Shown one piece after another: positions 1 through 7,496 of a DNA stretch of 11,878 bases (the first letter of the stretch is position 1; each line of letters opens with the position of its first letter). The notes beneath the pieces are model-generated. The model was not told the origin of the DNA and searched no databases. It was given only the letters and a program-made list of their open reading frames with translations. The DNA is from JBCDCU01 sp039180865 (GTDB taxonomy: Bacteria; Pseudomonadota; Alphaproteobacteria; Rhizobiales; JACESI01), in assembly GCA_039180865.1 (NCBI GenBank), contig JBCDCZ010000131.1, positions 1-11,878 of the forward strand, read 5' to 3'. A program made the position numbers and the translations under genes.

Positions 1-1
1 G

Positions 2-583
2 CTGGTTGCTGCCGGTGGTCTTGCCGCCGCGCTGTCAACGGCTGCCGGTCTTCTACTTGCGATCTCTTCAGCCGTCAGTCACGACCTGATCAAGGGGCAA
101 TTGAAGCCGGACATCAGTGAAAAAGGCGAACTGATGGCGGCGAGGGTCTCCATGGCTGTGGCGATCGGTGTTGCGACCTATCTCGGTCTCAATCCTCCGG
201 GATTTGCGGCACAAACCGTGGCTCTGGCCTTCGGTCTTGCGGCTGCATCGATCTTCCCGGCCTTGATGATGGGTATCTTTGTGAAGCGGATTAACAACCG
301 TGGCGCGGTCGCCGGTATGCTTACCGGTCTGCTGTTCACGCTGCTCTACATCTTCCTTCACAAAGGTTGGTTCTTCATCCCGGGTACTGCCATGTTCCCG
401 GACACGATCGCAGGCTCTCTGCTCGGCATCAAGTCAACCGCAATCGGTGCAGTTGGGGCGGTGCTCAACTTTGCTGTGGCCTATGCTGTCTCTACTCGGA
501 CGGAAGAGACGCCGGATCACATCAAAGGGCTTGTGGAAAGTGTCCGTGTTCCGCGCGGTGCCGGTGGTGCAGTGGACCACTAA
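2..583 (+). CDS. Sodium:solute symporter, VC_2705/ActP-like, 3' part only
   Basis: This is the C-terminal 193 residues of a sodium/solute symporter; the reading frame is already open at the left edge, so the start lies outside the window. An internal TTG near 101 is not the start, because the upstream codons read as typical SSS-family sequence (a Gly/Ala-rich helix, then ISSAVSHDL near window residues 22-30). At least four hydrophobic segments follow, separated by a short basic loop (VKRINNRGA), and the protein ends in a hydrophilic tail. The family imports acetate or other small organic acids with Na+ across the inner membrane; substrate is inferred from family only. The next gene encodes a cNMP/CBS/DUF294 protein, a known genomic partner of VC_2705-type symporters, which supports the subfamily call. 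A strong terminator follows the stop codon. Confidence 0.88.
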   Translation: MVAAGGLAAALSTAAGLLLAISSAVSHDLIKGQLKPDISEKGELMAARVSMAVAIGVATYLGLNPPGFAAQTVALAFGLAAASIFPALMMGIFVKRINNRGAVAGMLTGLLFTLLYIFLHKGWFFIPGTAMFPDTIAGSLLGIKSTAIGAVGAVLNFAVAYAVSTRTEETPDHIKGLVESVRVPRGAGGAVDH

Positions 584-592
584 GACGAAGTC

Positions 593-624
593 AAAAGGCG
601 GGTGGCATTCCATCCGCCTTTTTT
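593..624 (+). terminator. Rho-independent terminator after the symporter
   Basis: A 13-bp stem (593-605 pairing with 610-622, one G-U pair) has a CATT loop and a run of six T at 619-624. It begins ten bases after the symporter stop. The stem is strong, so most transcripts should end here unless read-through or antitermination occurs. Confidence 0.85.
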
Positions 625-626
625 CC

Positions 627-656
627 AGAGGCATCGTTCAAAAGGCGATGCCTTTT
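627..656 (+). terminator. Second hairpin in tandem, possible terminator or attenuator
   Basis: AGGCATCG (629-636) pairs perfectly with CGATGCCT (646-653), extendable by two pairs, and four T (653-656) follow the stem. An alternative stem AAAAGGC/GCCTTTT (640-646 with 650-656) overlaps it, so two exclusive folds exist. It lies only about 15 bases before the ribosome site of the next gene. Confidence 0.5.
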
Positions 657-670
657 GTCCTTCTTGATCG

Positions 671-676
671 GGGAGA
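671..676 (+). promoter_or_regulatory. Ribosome binding site deciding a TTG start
   Basis: GGGAGA sits nine bases before TTG at 686. No ATG or GTG of the DUF294 frame has a comparable purine-rich site, so TTG is taken as the start of the next gene. Confidence 0.6.
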
Positions 677-685
677 GAACGGATC

Positions 686-2512
686 TTGGAACCTTTTGCG
701 TTGAATACCGAACGATTTTTGCGCGAATTGCACCCTTATGAGACTTTGTCGGAAGAGCAATTCACCAGAGTTGTAGAAGACCTGAAAACGCTGCGTTTTA
801 AAGAAGGCGAGGCGATCTACACCTACGGCGAGGTCCTGGACGGCATTTATATAATCGCCAAAGGCAATGTCGAAATCACTTTGCCTGACGGCAGTCTCTT
901 GTCATCGCTGCGCGAGAAGAACAGTTTCGGGGAACGAGGGCTCATGAAAGATGGCCTCGCCGCAACCACCGCGAAAGCAACATCCGAAACAACGCTCCTG
1001 CTTCTACCCAAGACAACATTCGACGCTCTCTTCGAAACTCATGAACCGTTTCGAAAGTTCTTCACGAGAAGCCGTGCGCAACACGCGCAACCAAGGCCGA
1101 ATGCGCTTACGAGCACACTTGTTGAAGACCTGATGACAGCTGATCCGGTCTCCTGCTCCCCTGAAACATCAGTCGTCGATGCTGCTCGGTTGATGCGGGA
1201 CAAAGGCATCTCGTCCCTCGTTGTTACTGACGATGCTCGGCTCAAGGGGATTGTGACGCTGCGCGACATCTCAAAGAAGATCGTCGCCGAAGGTTTGCCG
1301 AGCGACGGTCCGGTAAGCGATATTATGACCCTCAATCCGCTTACCCTTCAGCCTGGTGCGATTGGATCCGACGTCCTCCATTTCATGATTGAAAGAGGGA
1401 TCGGTCACGTCCCGATTGCGTCTGCGGGCAAAGTACTCGGCATTGTCACGCAGACCAATCTCACCCGTTTTCAGGCCGACAATTCGGCAACCCTTGTCCA
1501 TGATATTGCGAAGAGCCAGACCGTCTCGGAACTTGCCGGAGCGACAAAACACATTCCGCAATTGCTCGCCACCCTTGTTGGATCCGGAAACCGCCATGAC
1601 GTCGTAACAAGGCTCGTGACGGATGTCGCCGATGCGGTGACGCGCCGTCTTTTGAAACTGAGCGAACGCGAACTCGGCACCGCTCCGGTTCCTTACCTCT
1701 GGCTTGCCTGCGGCTCGCAAGGCCGCCAGGAGCAAGCCGGTATTTCCGATCAGGACAATTGCATGATCCTCGACGATAGCGCGACCGACGACGACAAGGT
1801 CTATTTCGAGCGGCTTGCGAATTTCGTCTGCGATGGTCTCAACGCTTGCGGCTATGTCTATTGCCCCGGTGACATGATGGCGAAGACGGAGCGCTGGCGT
1901 CAGACCCGCAGTGTCTGGCAATCTTACTTCGACAGCTGGATTACAAATCCCGATAAACAGGCGCAGATGCTGGCGTCGGTCATGTTCGATCTGCGGTCAA
2001 TCGGCGGCACCCACTCGCTATATGACAAGTTACAGGAAGAAACGCTTGCAAAGGCTTCTAAAAACAGCATTTTTGTCGCTCACATGGTGTCGAATTCGGT
2101 AACCCATCAACCGCCGCTCGGACTTCTGCGTGGTTTCGCGACACTGAGATCGGGCGAGCACAAACACCACATCGATCTCAAACTCAATGGTGTGGTGCCG
2201 ATCGTCGATCTTGGCCGGATTTATGCGCTCAGGGGGCAGATCAAACCGGTCAACACACGAGCGCGCCTCACCGCCGCACGCGACGCTGGCACAGTGAGCA
2301 TGAGCGGTGGCCATGATCTTCTGGATGCCTATGATCTCATTGCAGAGACCAGGCTTCAGCACCAGGCACGTCTTATTCGCCAAGGCGAAAAGGCTGATAA
2401 TTTCATGCGCCCGACGGTGCTATCGGAGTTTGAACGCAGTCACCTGCGCGATGCGTTTGTTGTGGTGCGCACGATGCAGGCCGCCGCTGGACAAGGACAC
2501 GGTGTCTTGTAG
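686..2512 (+). CDS. Cyclic-nucleotide-binding, CBS-pair and DUF294 nucleotidyltransferase-like protein
   Basis: This 608-residue soluble protein has four parts in order: a cNMP-binding-type beta-roll (about 20-128, including GEAIYTYGEVLDGIYIIAKG), two CBS domains (about 145-200 and 208-265, each starting with a V..IM/LM-type motif), a GlnD-like nucleotidyltransferase domain (about 275-415) and the DUF294 C-terminal domain (about 460-605). The nucleotidyltransferase motif GSQGRQEQ at 343-350 followed by SDQDN at 354-358 keeps the metal-binding Asp residues, so activity is plausible. COG2905-type proteins are encoded beside ActP/VC_2705 symporters and are assumed to sense adenosine nucleotides or cyclic nucleotides and modify or regulate a partner; no substrate is proven from the sequence. 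The TTG start is chosen from its ribosome site. Hairpins flank the gene on both sides, so its level may be set independently of its neighbours. Confidence 0.9.
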   Translation: MEPFALNTERFLRELHPYETLSEEQFTRVVEDLKTLRFKEGEAIYTYGEVLDGIYIIAKGNVEITLPDGSLLSSLREKNSFGERGLMKDGLAATTAKATSETTLLLLPKTTFDALFETHEPFRKFFTRSRAQHAQPRPNALTSTLVEDLMTADPVSCSPETSVVDAARLMRDKGISSLVVTDDARLKGIVTLRDISKKIVAEGLPSDGPVSDIMTLNPLTLQPGAIGSDVLHFMIERGIGHVPIASAGKVLGIVTQTNLTRFQADNSATLVHDIAKSQTVSELAGATKHIPQLLATLVGSGNRHDVVTRLVTDVADAVTRRLLKLSERELGTAPVPYLWLACGSQGRQEQAGISDQDNCMILDDSATDDDKVYFERLANFVCDGLNACGYVYCPGDMMAKTERWRQTRSVWQSYFDSWITNPDKQAQMLASVMFDLRSIGGTHSLYDKLQEETLAKASKNSIFVAHMVSNSVTHQPPLGLLRGFATLRSGEHKHHIDLKLNGVVPIVDLGRIYALRGQIKPVNTRARLTAARDAGTVSMSGGHDLLDAYDLIAETRLQHQARLIRQGEKADNFMRPTVLSEFERSHLRDAFVVVRTMQAAAGQGHGVL

Positions 2513-2520
2513 GAATGGGA

Positions 2521-2555
2521 TCCCTCTGAGAGCAATTATCTGAGAGGGACTTTTT
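2521..2555 (+). terminator. Terminator or attenuator after the DUF294 gene
   Basis: TCCCTCT (2521-2527) pairs with AGAGGGA (2543-2549), with an inner AGA/TCT extension across one mismatch, then five T at 2551-2555. It starts nine bases after the stop codon and 61 bases before the next start. The next two genes probably depend on read-through or on a promoter I could not locate in this short gap. Confidence 0.65.
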
Positions 2556-2581
2556 AAGAGCAGCAAGGGAGGAACGCTGCA

Positions 2582-3103
2582 ATGGGACTGGAGCTGGTTG
2601 CCACGTTTGCCATCGGATTTGCAGCTGCCGGCGTTGCAATGCTGATCAATTGGCTCTTGGGAAAGAGATTGCCCCGGTGGATTGTACCGGTGTCGGCCGG
2701 TGGGGCCATGATCGCCTTTGCGATCTTCAGCGAATATGCCTGGTTTGGACGCACCAAGGCCGCCTTGCCTGAGGGGATTGTCGTTGCACATTCGGTGGAG
2801 GAACAGGTCTTCTATCGTCCCTGGACGTATGTCATCCCTTACGTCGATCGGTTCATTGCCGTTGACCGCGTCTCGCTTCGGCAAAACGAGAACTTTCCGG
2901 ATCATAAAATACTGGATCTCCTGGTCTATGGCCGATGGGCACCGGTGAACCGGATCCGCTCGATTTTCGATTGCGCGAACGGCCGGCGAGCTGATCTGAC
3001 CGATGGTGTCTCCTTTACCGAGGAGGGAGAGCTTCAGGGCGCCACCTGGTATAATACGGGCCTCGACGATCCCGTTACGAAAACTGCGTGTGAGACGGGT
3101 TGA
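2582..3103 (+). CDS. Small two-helix membrane protein of unknown function
   Basis: I do not recognise a named family for this 173-residue protein. Two hydrophobic segments are clear (about 4-26 and 33-51), separated by a basic loop (GKRLPRW). By the positive-inside rule the loop faces the cytoplasm and the roughly 120-residue C-terminal part faces the periplasm. That part is soluble-looking, rich in aromatic and charged residues, and contains two cysteines (131 and 170) that could form a disulfide. ATG is preceded by GGGAGG (2567-2572) nine bases upstream, a strong ribosome site. The stop codon overlaps the start of the exonuclease gene (TGATG), so the two are almost certainly translated together. 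Its place in the symporter/DUF294/exonuclease cluster suggests a membrane partner of one of these proteins; this is inference only. Confidence 0.75.
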   Translation: MGLELVATFAIGFAAAGVAMLINWLLGKRLPRWIVPVSAGGAMIAFAIFSEYAWFGRTKAALPEGIVVAHSVEEQVFYRPWTYVIPYVDRFIAVDRVSLRQNENFPDHKILDLLVYGRWAPVNRIRSIFDCANGRRADLTDGVSFTEEGELQGATWYNTGLDDPVTKTACETG

Positions 3104-4524
3104 TGCTGGACTCTCTTAGCCTCCGGATCCGCATTCTCCTCTTTTTCGCCTTTCTTGGTGTTGGTTCAGTCGCCATCATCATAGGCTCGCTTTGGTTCAA
3201 CTACCAACGTCTCAATGATCCAGCGCTCCTTTCGCCCTTTATCGATTCGGGGCTCATCGCCACGTTCGGGGTTCTTGGTCTCACCGTCTTTGTCTGGCTC
3301 CTTTTCGATGAGAATGTCGCGAAGGCGATTGAGCGGCTTGCAGCCACGTTGCGGGCGCGGGTTCACACCGACGTCACGAGCGATGTGGATGCGGAGACGG
3401 CCCGCTATCTCGGAGATCTTGCGCCAGCGGCAGTGGAAGTAACAAAGCGGCTGTCCGATGCAAAATACAGCGCTGCTGAAGCCGTCGCTCGTCGCACATC
3501 AGAACTTGAGGCTGAGAAGGCGCATCTAACGCGGGTGCTGTCCGATATACCGCTTGGTGTAATCATGGTCGGCGGAAACGATCAGATCACCCTATACGAC
3601 GGGCAATCGGCCGCCTGTTTTGACGATTACAATCCACTTGGCCTGGGGAACGCAATCTCGGATCACTTCTGCACCGAAACCCTTAAAAAGACTTGCGCCA
3701 AACTTGAGGAACTGGACGACGGAGCAGCCCTGGATGTGCGCCTTCCGACTGCCGATCATTCCCTCGACTTCGAAGCAAGCGTCAGGCTTCTTGGTGATGA
3801 TCTTGGCTATGTGATTGCTCTCAAAGCTGAAAACCAGGGGCTCGCATCGCGTCCGCTTGTCTTCGATTTTTATGTCACGGAACACCACGCGTCCGGGAAA
3901 CTGGCCGGCAAAAAGCTCTCTGAGATTTGTTACGTGGTCTTCGATACGGAGACGACGGGGCTTTCGACTGAAACCGACGAAGTGATCCAGATCGGCGCGG
4001 TGCGGATCGTCAACGGTCACAAGGTGGACGGAGAAATCTTCGATCTGTTCGTCGATCCGAAACGCCCGATCCCGCCAGCCTCAACGAAGGTGCACGGGAT
4101 CAGTGACGATATGGTGAGGGGCGCGCCACACTTCGACGAGGCGGCGCGGAAGTTTCATGCTTTCTGTAAGAACGCTGTTCTTGTCGCCCACAATGCTCCT
4201 TTTGACGTGGCTTTTTTTAAACGGGACAAGGATAGCCACGGCTGCGACTTTGACCATCCGGTCCTCGATACGGTGCTTTTATCCGCTGCCGCATTCGGAC
4301 AAAGCATGACACATACGCTGGATGCACTCGCAGATCGGCTTGATGTTGAGATTGCTGAAGAAGAACGTCATACGGCGCTGGGTGATGCGATCGCAACGGC
4401 AGATGTGCTCTTGAAAATGCTCCCAATGTTGGAAGCGCAAGGTGTCGCCACATTGCGCGACGCCCAAAACGAGATGCGCAATCACCAGCGCCTTCTCGCC
4501 GTTGTCAACGACGAGGCCGGGTGA
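3103..4524 (+). CDS. Membrane-anchored DEDDh 3'-5' exonuclease (DnaQ-like) with sensor-like N-terminus
   Basis: From ATG at 3103 this is 473 residues. Two transmembrane helices (about 10-31 and 48-68) flank a short periplasmic loop. They are followed by a HAMP/coiled-coil-like stretch (about 70-145), a PAS-like region (about 145-245, starting LSDIPLGVIMV) and a DnaQ-type exonuclease domain (about 274-442). All DEDDh residues are present: D281 and E283 in FDTETTG, D368 in NAPFD, H423 and D428 in HTALGDA. The family removes nucleotides from 3' ends of DNA or RNA; here the domain would lie on the cytoplasmic face of the inner membrane. It is much longer than a soluble epsilon subunit (about 240 residues), so it is unlikely to be the replicative proofreader. 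The ATG overlaps the upstream stop (TGATG); a TTG one codon earlier is an unlikely alternative. The membrane-sensor architecture suggests activity tuned by an envelope signal (inference). Confidence 0.88.
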   Translation: MLDSLSLRIRILLFFAFLGVGSVAIIIGSLWFNYQRLNDPALLSPFIDSGLIATFGVLGLTVFVWLLFDENVAKAIERLAATLRARVHTDVTSDVDAETARYLGDLAPAAVEVTKRLSDAKYSAAEAVARRTSELEAEKAHLTRVLSDIPLGVIMVGGNDQITLYDGQSAACFDDYNPLGLGNAISDHFCTETLKKTCAKLEELDDGAALDVRLPTADHSLDFEASVRLLGDDLGYVIALKAENQGLASRPLVFDFYVTEHHASGKLAGKKLSEICYVVFDTETTGLSTETDEVIQIGAVRIVNGHKVDGEIFDLFVDPKRPIPPASTKVHGISDDMVRGAPHFDEAARKFHAFCKNAVLVAHNAPFDVAFFKRDKDSHGCDFDHPVLDTVLLSAAAFGQSMTHTLDALADRLDVEIAEEERHTALGDAIATADVLLKMLPMLEAQGVATLRDAQNEMRNHQRLLAVVNDEAG

Positions 4525-4535
4525 GGCCGGTTATT

Positions 4536-4558
4536 CTGGTTTGTGGGCGTTAAACCAG
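4536..4558. terminator. Weak hairpin between convergent genes
   Basis: CTGGTTT (4536-4542) and AAACCAG (4552-4558) form a 7-bp stem with a 9-nt loop in the gap between the convergent exonuclease and TetR genes. There is no T tract on either strand, so a role as bidirectional terminator is only possible. Confidence 0.3.
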
Positions 4559-4580
4559 CCATCTCCTGTTTATGAGAAGT

Positions 4581-5186
4581 TTACATGTCCTTTGAGCTTT
4601 GCTTGAGGCCTTCGACATAGGTTCTGATCAGTGTGCGCGCGAGTATCATCGATGTTTCGCCTTCCAGCAGTCGGCCGGTGCTCTCGAGCGATGTCATGCC
4701 AAAGAGGCTCATCCACAAGATCCGCGCGTGCTGATTAAGCGCTTCCGGGTTCTGCTCGGTGAAGAGGGGTGTAATCGCCCTTTCAATAACGGCAAGAAGC
4801 ATCGAGACCTTTTCGGAAAACCAGTCCGGCACCGGTCTCTCTTCAGGCAGTTTATGTTCGAAAACCGCATTCCAGAGCTTTGCATGAGATTGCGTGAAAT
4901 CGAGATAGCAGTGCGCGAGGCTGTCGAGGTCGACGACCGGATCACCGGTCAGCTTTACATCCGAACATGTGTCGTAGAGTGCGTCCAGAGTTTCGCCGTT
5001 CATGTGCATGACGAGATCATCAAGGTCCTCGAAAATGTTGTAGAGCGTCCCGATCGTATACCCGATATCACGCGCAATTTGGCGCGCGCGTAGGCCTCTA
5101 AAGCCTTCTATTTCCACAATCTTCCGTGATGCATCGAGCACCAGTCGCCGCAGTTCTTCGCGTGTGTGATCGGAGCGTCGGGCCAT
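4581..5186 (-). CDS. TetR-family transcriptional regulator
   Basis: This 201-residue protein has a typical TetR N-terminal helix-turn-helix (about 10-58; core RARQIARDIGYTIGTLYNIF, with the usual TLYN/HF ending of the recognition helix) and an all-helical C-terminal ligand/dimer domain (about 85-190, with the Y..F...H..LW..VFEH pattern of the WHG/TetR_C_33-like group). ATG at 5186 is chosen over TTG at 5213 because the residues before it are not TetR-like and only a weak purine run precedes ATG. It is divergent from the VIT/vWA-rhombosortase operon, and the 141-bp gap between the start codons holds palindromes. The simplest reading is a repressor of itself and of that operon, released by an unknown ligand. 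The ligand cannot be read from sequence. Confidence 0.88.
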   Translation of the reverse strand: MARRSDHTREELRRLVLDASRKIVEIEGFRGLRARQIARDIGYTIGTLYNIFEDLDDLVMHMNGETLDALYDTCSDVKLTGDPVVDLDSLAHCYLDFTQSHAKLWNAVFEHKLPEERPVPDWFSEKVSMLLAVIERAITPLFTEQNPEALNQHARILWMSLFGMTSLESTGRLLEGETSMILARTLIRTYVEGLKQSSKDM

Positions 5187-5236
5187 CGGATTTCTCGTGA
5201 GGTTAACCGTCAAAAGGGAGGGCTTGCAAAAATATA

Positions 5237-5263
5237 TTGAACAATGTTCATTTTCAATATAAT
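5237..5263 (+). promoter_or_regulatory. Candidate promoter for the VIT/vWA-rhombosortase operon
   Basis: TATAAT at 5258-5263 is a perfect -10 box. TTGAAC at 5237-5242 is a -35-like sequence, but the 15-base spacing is short. On the opposite strand TTGAAA and TATATT can be read with the same spacing, for the TetR gene. These are sequence matches only. Confidence 0.4.
5238..5250. promoter_or_regulatory. Palindrome TGAACAATGTTCA, candidate TetR operator
   Basis: TGAAC and GTTCA are perfect inverted arms around AAT. The site overlaps the -35-like region of the rightward promoter. Its size and position between a tetR-type gene and its divergent neighbour suit a TetR dimer site. Confidence 0.5.
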
Positions 5264-5286
5264 TAAATGATCAGTGATCAATTAAT
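5262..5286. promoter_or_regulatory. 25-bp A-T rich palindrome, second candidate operator
   Basis: TGATCA (5268-5273) and TGATCA (5275-5280) flank a central G, and the arms extend outward with one mismatched pair (11 of 12 positions symmetrical). A third TGATC follows at 5286-5290. It lies at or just downstream of the TATAAT box, where bound protein would block transcription start. Confidence 0.5.
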
Positions 5287-5313
5287 GATCGCTCGGATTG
5301 AAAACTCTTGATG

Positions 5314-5319
5314 AAGGAA
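5314..5319 (+). promoter_or_regulatory. Ribosome binding site deciding the VIT/vWA start
   Basis: AAGGAA lies eight bases before ATG at 5328. The in-frame TTG at 5298 would place this site inside the coding region and put ten polar residues in front of a well-formed signal peptide, so ATG is preferred. Confidence 0.7.
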
Positions 5320-5327
5320 AATTTGTC

Positions 5328-7496
5328 ATGGCTTGGATTTCAAAGAGCTGGACTACTGCGGCGGCCCTCATCGTAGGGCTTGGCATGATGGTCTCAGTAG
5401 CGTCTCCCGCGCAGGCTGTCGGCTTGCTCACGCCCGCGGCACAGTCAGAATCCCTCGACCTGAGGGATCACAATGTGAGTGTCGTCGTTGAAGACGGTTA
5501 CGTGATCACCACCATCGATCAGGTATTCAGCAATCCGCATGCAACCGACATGGAGGCGACTTACTCATTCCCCGTTCCGGTCCGTGCCGCGGTTTCTGAA
5601 TTCACCTATTGGATCGACGGGAAACCGGTCACTGCGGAAGTCCTGGAAAAGGAAGAAGCCCGTAAGATCTATAAAAGCGAGAAACAGGCGGGACGTGAGA
5701 CGGGCCTTGCCGAACAGGACGGCCACAAGACGTTCGACATCAAGGTCTGGCCGGTCCGTGGCAATGACGATGTCAAAATCCGCCTGGCCTATATCCAGCC
5801 TGCGAAACTCGATACCGGGATTGGCCGCTACCTCTATCCGCTGGAAGAGGGCGGGGTCGACGAAGAAAAGCTGGCTTTCTGGACGCACGAACAGACCGTC
5901 ACGGGATCGTTCAGTTTCGATCTTCATCTCCGCACGGATTATCCGGTCGATGCTGTCCGGTTGCCACGGCATCCGGCCGCTCTGATCACGAAGGAAGCGG
6001 ATGGAAGCTGGCGTGTTCATATGAACAACCGGTCGATGGCGGATAGCCAATCCGACGGTGTAGATCTCGATGCGCAAGCCGTCTTGTCGATTGACGGCAA
6101 CACAATTGGCGATCCTGCCGTCACCGATGAAGGCGAGGGTGAGGGCGGTCAGGAAGAAGCCGTGGCTCAGGCCCAAACGCCTGTGAAGCTTGATACGGAT
6201 ATCGTCGTTTACTGGCGCCAGGCACCCAACCAACCGGCACGGGTCGATCTTGTCCCGTATAAAGCCGATCCGGCCGGCCGCGGCACCTTCATGTTGACCT
6301 TGACGCCCGGTATGGATCTGAAGCCGATTACCGAAGGCCGCGACTGGATCTTCGTTCTCGACCGGTCAGGGTCGATGGGAGGCAAGATCGCCACGCTCGC
6401 GGAAGGCGTTGAAAAAGCGCTCAAAAAATTACGCCCCGAGGACCGTTTCCGGATCGTCTTTTTCAATAACGAAGCGATGGAGCTTACGAGAGGTTTCACA
6501 CCTGCGACGGCTGAAGACATTAATCGCGCGCTCCACGAGGTGCGCAGTGTTCAAGCGAATGGCGGAACGAACCTTTACGGCGGATTGCAAAAAGGTCTTG
6601 CAGCGCTCGATTCCGACCGGACCGGTGCGATTATCCTGGTCACCGATGGTGTCGCCAATGTCGGAACAACGGAGACCCGTAAATTCCTTGAACTGATGCA
6701 GCAGAAAGACGTTCGTCTCTTCACCGCCATCATGGGAAACAGTGCCAATGTTCCATTGCTTCAACCGATGACGGATGCTTCCGGCGGGTTTTCTGTCGCG
6801 GTTTCGAACTCCGATGACATTGTCGGTACGCTGCTTCAGGCAACATCCAAGGTAACCCATGAAGCACTCCATGGCCTTAAGCTGGATTTCAGCAATAAGG
6901 ATGGGTCGGTGCGTATCAATGATATCCGGCGTCGGGAAAATCCGTCGCTTTATCGTGGCGAGCAACTGGTCCTCTTCGGTCATTACTGGGGAAGTGGTGA
7001 TGCAACGGTCAAGCTTTCGGGTGAGATCTCCGGTAATCCGGTGAGCTATGAAACCACGTTCAGTTTTCCCGAGACGGCCGATCTCAATCCGGAAATCGAG
7101 CGCCTGTGGGGTTACGCACAAATCGAGCGTGACATGCTGACAATGGCAATGCTTGGTCCAAACCCTGATTTGAAAACATCGATCATCGACACGTCCAAGG
7201 AGTACGGGATCCTGACCCCGTTCACCTCGATGCTGATCGTAAGAGAAGCGCGGTTTGAGGAACTTGCCATTGAGCGCACCAACAAGAAGCGTCTGGCAGT
7301 TGAAAAAGTCGCTCAGCAACAGCGCAAGGCGGCCCCGGTCAGAACGACCAGGGTGGATACGCAAAAGCCGATGTTTAATGGAAACCAGCCAAGCCACACC
7401 GGCGGTGGATCAGGCTCAATCGGCCTTGTCGGTCTCCTGCTTGCGCTGGCGATCATGGGTGCCGGGTTCGCAATGCGCAGACGGGGCACAGCATGA
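5328..7496 (+). CDS. Secreted VIT + von Willebrand factor A protein with GlyGly-CTERM-type tail
   Basis: The product is 722 residues. A Sec signal peptide covers residues 1-30 (hydrophobic core 10-25, likely cut after SPAQA). A VIT domain follows (about 40-170, including TTIDQVFSNP and FPVPVRAAVSEF), then an acidic Gly/Glu/Gln linker (about 267-285) and a vWA domain (about 338-510). The metal-ion-dependent adhesion site is complete: DRSGSM at 345-350, T414 in GGTNL, D440 in VTDG. A further beta-rich region and a basic/Gln linker lead to the tail: GGGSGS at 692-697, a hydrophobic helix at 698-715 and RRR at 717-719. This tail matches the GlyGly-CTERM pattern cut by rhombosortases. The overall layout matches the proteobacterial sortase-target VIT/vWA proteins, but no LPXTG is present. 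The gene overlaps the rhomboid gene by ATGA. It is probably a surface or envelope adhesion/scaffold protein; its ligand is unknown. Confidence 0.92.
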   Translation: MAWISKSWTTAAALIVGLGMMVSVASPAQAVGLLTPAAQSESLDLRDHNVSVVVEDGYVITTIDQVFSNPHATDMEATYSFPVPVRAAVSEFTYWIDGKPVTAEVLEKEEARKIYKSEKQAGRETGLAEQDGHKTFDIKVWPVRGNDDVKIRLAYIQPAKLDTGIGRYLYPLEEGGVDEEKLAFWTHEQTVTGSFSFDLHLRTDYPVDAVRLPRHPAALITKEADGSWRVHMNNRSMADSQSDGVDLDAQAVLSIDGNTIGDPAVTDEGEGEGGQEEAVAQAQTPVKLDTDIVVYWRQAPNQPARVDLVPYKADPAGRGTFMLTLTPGMDLKPITEGRDWIFVLDRSGSMGGKIATLAEGVEKALKKLRPEDRFRIVFFNNEAMELTRGFTPATAEDINRALHEVRSVQANGGTNLYGGLQKGLAALDSDRTGAIILVTDGVANVGTTETRKFLELMQQKDVRLFTAIMGNSANVPLLQPMTDASGGFSVAVSNSDDIVGTLLQATSKVTHEALHGLKLDFSNKDGSVRINDIRRRENPSLYRGEQLVLFGHYWGSGDATVKLSGEISGNPVSYETTFSFPETADLNPEIERLWGYAQIERDMLTMAMLGPNPDLKTSIIDTSKEYGILTPFTSMLIVREARFEELAIERTNKKRLAVEKVAQQQRKAAPVRTTRVDTQKPMFNGNQPSHTGGGSGSIGLVGLLLALAIMGAGFAMRRRGTA

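Noticed and set aside
1271..1921. Minus-strand open frame of 216 codons inside the DUF294 gene
   Set aside because: It is antisense to conserved CBS and nucleotidyltransferase motifs, with no ribosome site or recognisable domain.
2491..2512. Short inverted repeat around the stop of the DUF294 gene (ACAAG-GACAC / GTGTC-TTGT)
   Set aside because: It needs a bulge and an almost absent loop, so it is unlikely to fold as written; the hairpin at 2521-2549 is the better terminator.
5565..6233. Minus-strand open frame of 222 codons inside the VIT region
   Set aside because: It is a shadow of the real gene with no domain signal.
6429..7397. Long minus-strand open frame (322 codons) opposite the VIT/vWA gene
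   Set aside because: It is fully antisense to a gene with clear domains; its composition (many Arg, His, Cys) is that of a shadow frame.
7380..7496. LPXTG sortase signal at the end of the VIT/vWA protein
   Set aside because: No LPXTG-like sequence is present before the hydrophobic helix; the tail is Gly/Ser-rich, and the neighbour is a rhomboid, not a sortase.
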